Shown here: positions 13,744 to 18,968 of the stretch, one piece after another
How the letters are laid out: each line of letters opens with the position of its first letter
Position numbering within the stretch: the stretch's first letter is position 1
Position numbers and translations under genes: made by a program
Notes under the pieces: model-generated
The model's database searches: none
The model's input: only the letters and a program-made list of their open reading frames with translations
What the model was told of the DNA's origin: nothing
NCBI GenBank assembly: GCA_031551255.1
Contig: JAVBNW010000145.1
Location: 1-18,968, forward strand
DNA: 18,968 nucleotides
Direction of reading: 5' to 3'
Source of the DNA: JAVBNW01 sp031551255
GTDB lineage: Bacteria; Bacillota; Clostridia; Christensenellales; UBA1750

Positions 13744-16392
13744 CTAGCGAACGGCCCGAACGTTCTCGCCGTGGCCAAGGTAGTGCGTAAGCTTCATGAG
13801 CATTTCGTCAAAGTCGATGGGCTTTCCTATATGATCATCCATTCCGGCGGCCAGGCACGCGTCCACATCTTCTTTGAACGCGTTCGCCGTCATCGCCACA
13901 ATCGGGATGTTTTTTGCGTATGGAGTATCCAGCGCCCGGATGTGGCGGGTTGCCTCCAGGCCGTCCATCCTGGGCATCTGTACGTCCATAAAAATGATAT
14001 CGTACGCGGCCTGCCCATCCGCCACCATGCGTACGGCCTCCTGCCCATCCTGTGCGCAGTCGATGGAGATGTGCGTATCCTCCAGCAACGTCATTACGAT
14101 TTCGCGGTTGATCTCGATATCCTCCGCCAGCAATAGCCTGTACTTGTCAAGTGACGGAACGGAAGAGCTTGCCGGCGCCGCGTGTTTTGTAGGCGATGCT
14201 TTGTCCATAACCAATTCGTTGATCGAGTCGAAAATTGCCGAGCTAAACAGGGGCTTTTGCAGAAACTTATCCACGCCCGCCCCGGTCGCATCGCGCTCGA
14301 TTTCTGCCCAGTTCGAAACTGAAATCATAACGATGCAAGCCCGTTCGCCCAGGATGTTTCTGAGCCTGCGCGTGGTTTCGATGCCGTCGAGGTCTTCCAT
14401 CAGGTAGTCGACAAATACGATGCGATAGGGTTCTTGCGTACCGGCCGAGGCCGTAGCCAGCGCGATGGCCGCCTCTCCGCTATCGGCAAGGTCGTAGCCG
14501 ATCGCAAGCCTTTGGAGGAAGCGTTCGAAAAAGGCTAAAATTTCGTTAGAATCGTCCACCACCAGCACGCGCAGCCCGCGATACGCGGCAGGGCTATGGA
14601 GCGGGCGTATTGCCGGCTGATCCGCGCGCGCCAGCCGCACGGTAAGGCGAAAACGGCTTCCCTCGCCTACTTTGCTTTCCACTGAAATACCGCCGCCCAT
14701 GAGCTCGGCAATTCTCTTGGAGATCGCCAGCCCAAGCCCGGTGCCGCCATATGTGCGCGCAATGCTGTCGTCGGCCTGCTCGAAGGAAGCAAAGAGCCGG
14801 GGCATCTGCTCGGCGGAGATGCCGATGCCCGTATCGGAAACCTCGATGAAGATCGCCTCGCCGTCGCTTTGTTCCGAAGGCGCGGGCCAGGCGGACAAGC
14901 GCACGGTTCCGCGCTCCGGCGTAAATTTCACGGCGTTGGAAAGCAGGTTGGTAATCACCTGCGCAAGCCTAAGCTCGTCGCCCCACACCTCGCGGGGCAG
15001 GGTTGGGTCGAATTCGACCAGAAACGCGATGCGCTTTTCCTCGGCCTTGACGGCGACGACGTTGCAGACGTTTTCGATGGCCTTTTCAAGATCAAAGCGG
15101 TCTTTGGAAAGCTCCAGCTTGTCGGCCTCTATTTTCGACATATCCAAAACGTCGTTGATTAGCCCCAGCAAATGGTTTGACGCGCCGTCGATCTTGCCCA
15201 AGCAGTACTGCATCCGCTCGGGGTCGTCGGTGGAGCGCCCGATGCGCGTCATGCCGATGATCGCGTTCATCGGCGTGCGGATCTCATGGCTCATGCGCGA
15301 CAGAAAATCGCCCTTAGCGCGGCTGGCCTCTCGCGCTCTCTCCAGCGCAGTTTGCATTTCGGTGATGTCGTGCAGCGCCACAACCTTGCTCAGCACATCC
15401 CCGTAGCGGTCTTTACTTACGGCAAGCAGCATATCGCAGGTGCGCTCGCCCTCTTTGGCATAGACCGTCACGAGTTCGCTGTCGAAGCCATCGTCAAACA
15501 TCGAAGAGGAGGGCGCTTCTTCGCCCACGAGCATCAATTGCGAAATATTCGTGCCCACGAGCGCGCCGGGCGAATCTCCAAAGAATGCTTGCGCCGCATC
15601 GTTGGCGAGAACGACGATGTTTCGATAATCCAGCAGCAGCACCGGCATGGTGACGGATTTGAAGATGATGTCCGCGGCGTTTTCCACCGTAACATTCAGG
15701 CCCCGGTTAGCCCGCAGCGTAAAGTATAGCTGTAGGGAGACAAACAGAACGAGCACGGTGGTCATGGGGACGATCGGCGTATTGAAAAAGCCAGGCAGTG
15801 CGAAATCGAACAAAAGGCCGGGCGGCGTGACGAGAAACGTTAAAACGATGAACACGAGCGCCTGCCTGCGCTGCCGTTTAAGCCGCGCCCCCTGCCGCCA
15901 GCGAAGCTGCAAAAGCGAAATGACGATGAGCATGAGAAAGTAATATGCGATGGTAAGCCTGAATACGAGGCTGTCGGCATAGTAAAACTGCGTTCCGAAT
16001 GTCGTATCCACGAACACGACATCGTCCGACGCGATACATAGAGTGGCCAGTGCGATGCACGACGCATAAAAGAACACTACCCACCGCCGTTGATGCGGCC
16101 CCTGATAGGCGGCCAGCTTTAGCAAAAAGTGAAGCCACGCGGCGAAAAATATGCTGCTGGCAAAGAAGCCTGCCGACCAGAAAAGGCGGATATGGCTTTC
16201 GCGCCCCGCGATGGCCATCATGCCGTATAGGGAGCTCCAAACGGCCAGACATGCGCACGAGAGCATATATACCCGGCGCATGGAAGACTTTGGATCCGCT
16301 TTGAGCGTCGAAATGCCTATAATTAGATAGCATTCGCTCGTCAGAATCAGCGCGAGCGCTATGAGAAAAGGCCAATTCGTGCTCGTAGGCAT
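13744..16392 (-). CDS. Membrane hybrid histidine kinase with 7TM input, PAS and two receivers
   Basis: An 882-residue hybrid sensor kinase. Residues about 8-228 contain seven hydrophobic segments of the N-terminal 7TM histidine-kinase type. A PAS-like domain follows (about 245-350, LLLDYRNIVVLANDAAQAFFG). The HisKA domain carries phospho-acceptor H369 in FLSRMSHEIRTPMNAIIGM. The ATPase domain shows the N box NLLSNAVKFT, G1 DTGIGI and G2 GGTGLGLAI. Receiver 1 begins RVLVVDDSNE with phospho-acceptor D662 (VDYLMEDLDG). Receiver 2 begins LLLAEDIEINREIV with D803 (FMDVQMPRMDG) and the switch Thr in AMTANA and KPID. No Hpt domain or DNA-binding output is present. The start ATG 16392 has GGGGGGA five bases upstream; a longer frame to 16479 lacks support. 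The signal sensed is unknown. Confidence 0.94.
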   Translation of the reverse strand: MPTSTNWPFLIALALILTSECYLIIGISTLKADPKSSMRRVYMLSCACLAVWSSLYGMMAIAGRESHIRLFWSAGFFASSIFFAAWLHFLLKLAAYQGPHQRRWVVFFYASCIALATLCIASDDVVFVDTTFGTQFYYADSLVFRLTIAYYFLMLIVISLLQLRWRQGARLKRQRRQALVFIVLTFLVTPPGLLFDFALPGFFNTPIVPMTTVLVLFVSLQLYFTLRANRGLNVTVENAADIIFKSVTMPVLLLDYRNIVVLANDAAQAFFGDSPGALVGTNISQLMLVGEEAPSSSMFDDGFDSELVTVYAKEGERTCDMLLAVSKDRYGDVLSKVVALHDITEMQTALERAREASRAKGDFLSRMSHEIRTPMNAIIGMTRIGRSTDDPERMQYCLGKIDGASNHLLGLINDVLDMSKIEADKLELSKDRFDLEKAIENVCNVVAVKAEEKRIAFLVEFDPTLPREVWGDELRLAQVITNLLSNAVKFTPERGTVRLSAWPAPSEQSDGEAIFIEVSDTGIGISAEQMPRLFASFEQADDSIARTYGGTGLGLAISKRIAELMGGGISVESKVGEGSRFRLTVRLARADQPAIRPLHSPAAYRGLRVLVVDDSNEILAFFERFLQRLAIGYDLADSGEAAIALATASAGTQEPYRIVFVDYLMEDLDGIETTRRLRNILGERACIVMISVSNWAEIERDATGAGVDKFLQKPLFSSAIFDSINELVMDKASPTKHAAPASSSVPSLDKYRLLLAEDIEINREIVMTLLEDTHISIDCAQDGQEAVRMVADGQAAYDIIFMDVQMPRMDGLEATRHIRALDTPYAKNIPIVAMTANAFKEDVDACLAAGMDDHIGKPIDFDEMLMKLTHYLGHGENVRAVR

Positions 16393-16664
16393 CGTATCCC
16401 CCCAGGCAAATTGCTTAGCATATATTATATATACATCCGATTTCAGGCATACCATTTTATGCTTGTAAACATACCACAAACGCGCAGGCTAGACAATCCT
16501 GCCGAGGGCTTATCGTGATGCGAAATCCGGCTCATCTTTTGAATTCAGTAGGGAAATTCTGTATTGGGGCGGGAATCGGCAAGAATCCCAAGACGGGCCC
16601 TTTCCTTTTCGCCGTGCGTCTGCTATTATTGAAAAAGTGAACTTATGCGCGAGGAGGAGACCTA
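16393..16664. promoter_or_regulatory. Divergent promoter region of kinase and EF-G-like genes
   Basis: For the kinase, a TATAAT on the minus strand (16429-16424) lies in a very AT-rich patch about 32 bases before its start, without a good -35. For the GTPase, TATTAT (16624-16629) lies 35 bases before its ATG, with only a weak -35 (TTTCCT, 16601-16606) at 17-base spacing. A strong GAGGAGGAG binding site precedes ATG 16665. The block at 16575-16598 nearly repeats a piece of the GTPase coding sequence. Confidence 0.4.
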
Positions 16665-18716
16665 ATGAAGGACTACCAGGCGAAGAACCTGCGCAACATT
16701 GCCCTGATCGGGCATGGCAGCGAGGGCAAGACGGCCCTCGGCGAGGCTATGCAGCTGGTATCGGGCGCAGTTGACCGCGTCGGCGGCATTATGGACTACG
16801 ATCCGGAAGAGCAAAAGCGCGAGATCTCCATCAGCGCAGCGATCGCTCCGGTCGAATGGAAGGACGTTAAGATCAATCTGATCGACGTGCCTGGCTACTT
16901 CGATTTCATCGGCGAGATGATGGGCCCGCTGTCGGTTGCGGATGCCGTGCTGATCGTAATGGGCGCAACCTCGGGTGTGAACGTCGGTACGGAGAAAGCC
17001 TTCTATTATACTGGTAAGCATCACGTCCCGCGCATGGTCGTTGTCAACGCTATGGATAAGGAAAACGCCAATTACGATAAGTGCGTTGCGGAGCTGACCG
17101 AAAAGTACGGCTCGGTCATCGCGCCGATCATTTTGCCGATTATGCAGGGCGGGGCGTTTAAGGGCCTGGCATCGGTCGTGGCCGACAAGGCGTGGATGTT
17201 CGACGGCAAAAACCTGAAGGAGTGCCCGGTACCCGACGATGTTAAGGCGCGCATCGACGAGCTGCGCGAGGTTGTCACCGAGGCCGCCGCGGGCGCCGAC
17301 GACGCCCTGATGGAAAAGTTTTTCGAAGAGGGTTCGCTCAGCGACGAAGAACTGTATCGCGGCCTCAAGGCCGGCATTGCCTCGGGCCTTGTGGTGCCCG
17401 TAGTTTGCACGAGCGCGACGGGGACGCAGGGCGTTGCGATGCTGATGGATCTGATCGCGGAAATGCTCCCCTCTCCCGATATGCATGGCGAAAAGATCGG
17501 CAAGAACCCCAAGACCGGCGCGGAAGAAAAGCGCGCCTTAGATCCTTCCGCCCCATTCAGCGCCCAGGTGTTTAAGACGCTCGCCGATCCTTTCGTAGGC
17601 AAGCTTTCCCTGATCAAGATCTATTCCGGAACGCTCACCAGCGACCTTTCGCTGCTCAACCCCGCGGCGGAGCGCAATGAAAAGGCCGGCACCGTATCCA
17701 TGATGCGCGGCAAAAAGCTTACGACTGTCGATAAGCTCATCGCCGGCGATATCGGAGTATTGGCGAAGCTTCAGTACACCGCCACCGGCGATACGCTGTG
17801 CGATGTGGCAAAGCCTATCCACTATCCTCCCATTCCGTTCCCGGCCCCGTCCATTTCGTTGGCGGTATCCGCGAAGAACAGCAACGAGGAAGATAAGGTG
17901 GTATCGGGCCTCAACCGCCTGCACGAAGAAGATCCTTCCATGTCGGTGGAAAAATCCGACTTTGCGGAAACGATCATCTCCGGCCAGGGCGAATTGCATC
18001 TGGAGATTATCACGCGCAAGCTCGCGCAGAAGTTCGGCGTCGAGTGCGTGTTGTCCGATCCGAAGATCCCCTACCGTGAGACCATCCGCCAAACGATCAA
18101 GGCGGAGGGGCGCCACAAAAAGCAATCCGGCGGCCACGGCCAGTTCGGCCACTGCTGGATAGAGTTTGAGCCGATCGAGGGCGACTTCGAGTTTGTGGAT
18201 AAGATCGTCGGCGGCGTGGTGCCGCGCCAGTTCATCCCTGCGGTGGAAAAGGGTTTGCGCGAGAATTTGAACCGAGGCGTCGTTGCCGGCTACCCGCTCG
18301 TGGGCGTCCGCGCGACGCTGTATGACGGATCGTATCACGCGGTAGACTCTTCCGAAATGGCATTCAAAACGGCGGCCCGCTTGGCGATGCGCAAGATGGC
18401 GGACGCCAAGCCCGTGCTGCTCGAGCCGATCTACCATGTGGAAGTCGTCGTGCCGGACGAATACATGGGCGATATCATCGGCGATATGAACCGCCGCCGC
18501 GGCCGCATCCTGGGCATGAACCAGGTGGAGGACGGCCAGCAGGTCGTAGCCGAGGTTCCGCTGAGCGAGATGTTTAAATACGCGACGGATCTGCGTTCCA
18601 TGACGCAGGGGCGCGGCGCATTTACCATGACGTTCGAACGCTACGAAGAGGTTCCCGGCAACATCGCGCAGAAGATCATTGAGAGTGCGAAGCTGGCGGA
18701 CGAAGAAGAAGAGTAA
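16665..18716 (+). CDS. EF-G-like translational GTPase (EF-G-2 class)
   Basis: A 683-residue paralogue of elongation factor G. All five EF-G domains appear present: the G domain with G1 GHGSEGKT (16-23), a switch region GIMDYDPEEQKREISISAA, G3 DVPGYFDF, and a domain IV with the tip motif YHAVDSSEMAFKTAARLA, ending with the domain V stretch GRGAFTMTFERYEEVP. It departs from canonical EF-G: DTPGH is DVPGY (Y78 in place of the catalytic His), NKxD is NAMD (128-131), and the ERGITI region is KREISI. The Tyr is also found in the EF-G-2 group such as that of Thermus. Translocation would be carried out by a canonical EF-G elsewhere, so the role here is uncertain. A strong GAGGAGGAG site precedes the ATG and a terminator follows. 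Confidence 0.9.
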   Translation: MKDYQAKNLRNIALIGHGSEGKTALGEAMQLVSGAVDRVGGIMDYDPEEQKREISISAAIAPVEWKDVKINLIDVPGYFDFIGEMMGPLSVADAVLIVMGATSGVNVGTEKAFYYTGKHHVPRMVVVNAMDKENANYDKCVAELTEKYGSVIAPIILPIMQGGAFKGLASVVADKAWMFDGKNLKECPVPDDVKARIDELREVVTEAAAGADDALMEKFFEEGSLSDEELYRGLKAGIASGLVVPVVCTSATGTQGVAMLMDLIAEMLPSPDMHGEKIGKNPKTGAEEKRALDPSAPFSAQVFKTLADPFVGKLSLIKIYSGTLTSDLSLLNPAAERNEKAGTVSMMRGKKLTTVDKLIAGDIGVLAKLQYTATGDTLCDVAKPIHYPPIPFPAPSISLAVSAKNSNEEDKVVSGLNRLHEEDPSMSVEKSDFAETIISGQGELHLEIITRKLAQKFGVECVLSDPKIPYRETIRQTIKAEGRHKKQSGGHGQFGHCWIEFEPIEGDFEFVDKIVGGVVPRQFIPAVEKGLRENLNRGVVAGYPLVGVRATLYDGSYHAVDSSEMAFKTAARLAMRKMADAKPVLLEPIYHVEVVVPDEYMGDIIGDMNRRRGRILGMNQVEDGQQVVAEVPLSEMFKYATDLRSMTQGRGAFTMTFERYEEVPGNIAQKIIESAKLADEEEE

Positions 18717-18746
18717 TCTCGTTTCGTCAAGACGCACTCCGCTACG

Positions 18747-18782
18747 AAATCCCACCATACTATGGGATGGTGGGATTTTTTA
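18747..18782 (+). terminator. Rho-independent terminator of the EF-G-like gene
   Basis: A perfect 12-bp stem, AAATCCCACCAT (18747-18758) against ATGGTGGGATTT (18767-18778), with an 8-base loop and a following T run. It begins 30 bases after the stop codon. Confidence 0.92.
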
Positions 18783-18803
18783 CGCTCTGTAGTCCCTCCT
18801 CTT

Positions 18804-18831
18804 CCATAAAACCGCTGAGGCGATTTTATGG
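18804..18831. repeat. Hairpin, first of three after the terminator
   Basis: CCATAAAA (18804-18811) pairs with TTTTATGG (18824-18831), with a further GC/GC pair inside. It has no T tract. Together with the next two stems it forms a cluster of palindromes with no gene. Confidence 0.45.
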
Positions 18832-18866
18832 ATAGGGAGCGACGGAGTAAGGAATGGCGGGGTAAG

Positions 18867-18899
18867 AAACGACGAGGCGGCGTCCGCTCCGTCGTTTTT
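18867..18899 (+). terminator. Second terminator-like hairpin downstream of the EF-G-like gene
   Basis: AAACGACGAGGCGG (18867-18880) pairs with CCGCTCCGTCGTTT (18884-18897), two internal mismatches, loop CGT, followed by a T run to 18899. No gene lies between this and the first terminator, so it may be a backup or may belong to a gene beyond the edge. Confidence 0.6.
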
Positions 18900-18905
18900 C
18901 TTAAT

Positions 18906-18931
18906 CCCAAAGGAACCTCAGTTTCTTTGGG
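18906..18931. repeat. Third hairpin near the window end
   Basis: CCCAAAGGAA (18906-18915) pairs with TTTCTTTGGG (18922-18931), ten pairs including one G-T, loop CCTCAG. It is followed by a purine-rich stretch, not by T residues, so it is not a plus-strand terminator. It could be a leader structure or repeat unit linked to the next gene outside the window. Confidence 0.45.
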
Positions 18932-18968
18932 AAGAGGAGGTTTCGCGTAGCGCTCGTCGTCGCGAGCT

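Noticed and set aside
17538..18758. A 406-codon minus-strand frame opposite the EF-G-like gene
   Set aside because: It is an antisense shadow with no ribosome binding site, overlapping a clear translational GTPase and its terminator.

Overview
The window looks like a piece of chromosome from a fairly GC-rich anaerobic Firmicute, most likely a clostridial-type gut bacterium. The reasons are the feoA-feoA-feoB iron cassette, strong AGGAGG-type ribosome binding sites, a hybrid kinase with a 7TM input domain, and an EF-G-2-like GTPase. No rRNA, tRNA, CRISPR array, transposase or phage gene was seen. The lineage is an inference from gene content, not a marker-based placement.

Layout. (1) 1-2451, minus strand: a ferrous-iron uptake operon of two FeoA-type proteins followed by FeoB, whose C-terminus lies beyond the window edge. 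Its promoter region (2511-2575) carries dyad-symmetric, operator-like sequence. (2) 2727-3881, plus: a stand-alone mannitol-1-phosphate 5-dehydrogenase-like enzyme. (3) About 3882-8440: an AT-richer, gene-poor island. It holds a small unknown gene broken at a run of eight T, an intact two-domain RidA/chorismatase-fold protein, a bidirectional terminator, and a minus-strand pseudogene with one in-frame stop and two frameshifts. (4) 8501-10260, plus: a two-gene envelope operon, a Gly-rich membrane protein with a TPM-like domain followed by PspA/IM30. (5) 10375-11847, minus: an aspartate/glutamate racemase-family enzyme with an atypical active-site residue, and a small PPC/DUF296 protein. (6) 11968-12132: a long imperfect inverted repeat (MITE-like or a structured leader) between divergent genes. 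(7) 12210-13291, plus: a DUF1801 (YdhG-like) protein and a YedK/HMCES-type SRAP protein. (8) 13744-16392, minus: a large membrane hybrid histidine kinase with two receivers. (9) 16665-18716, plus: an EF-G-like GTPase, then a strong terminator and further hairpins.

How the parts may work together. The Feo proteins import Fe(II), and the YdhG-like protein belongs to a family linked to iron handling. TPM-like/PspA is a recurrent membrane-stress pairing. SRAP protects abasic sites in single-stranded DNA. The kinase has no partner regulator in view, and its two receivers point to a phosphorelay through proteins encoded elsewhere. The least conventional content is the AT-rich island with its chorismatase-fold gene and decayed neighbours, the racemase with Ser in place of the first catalytic Cys, and the 165-bp inverted repeat. 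I did not find a clearly new multi-gene system; these are the places I would look first.
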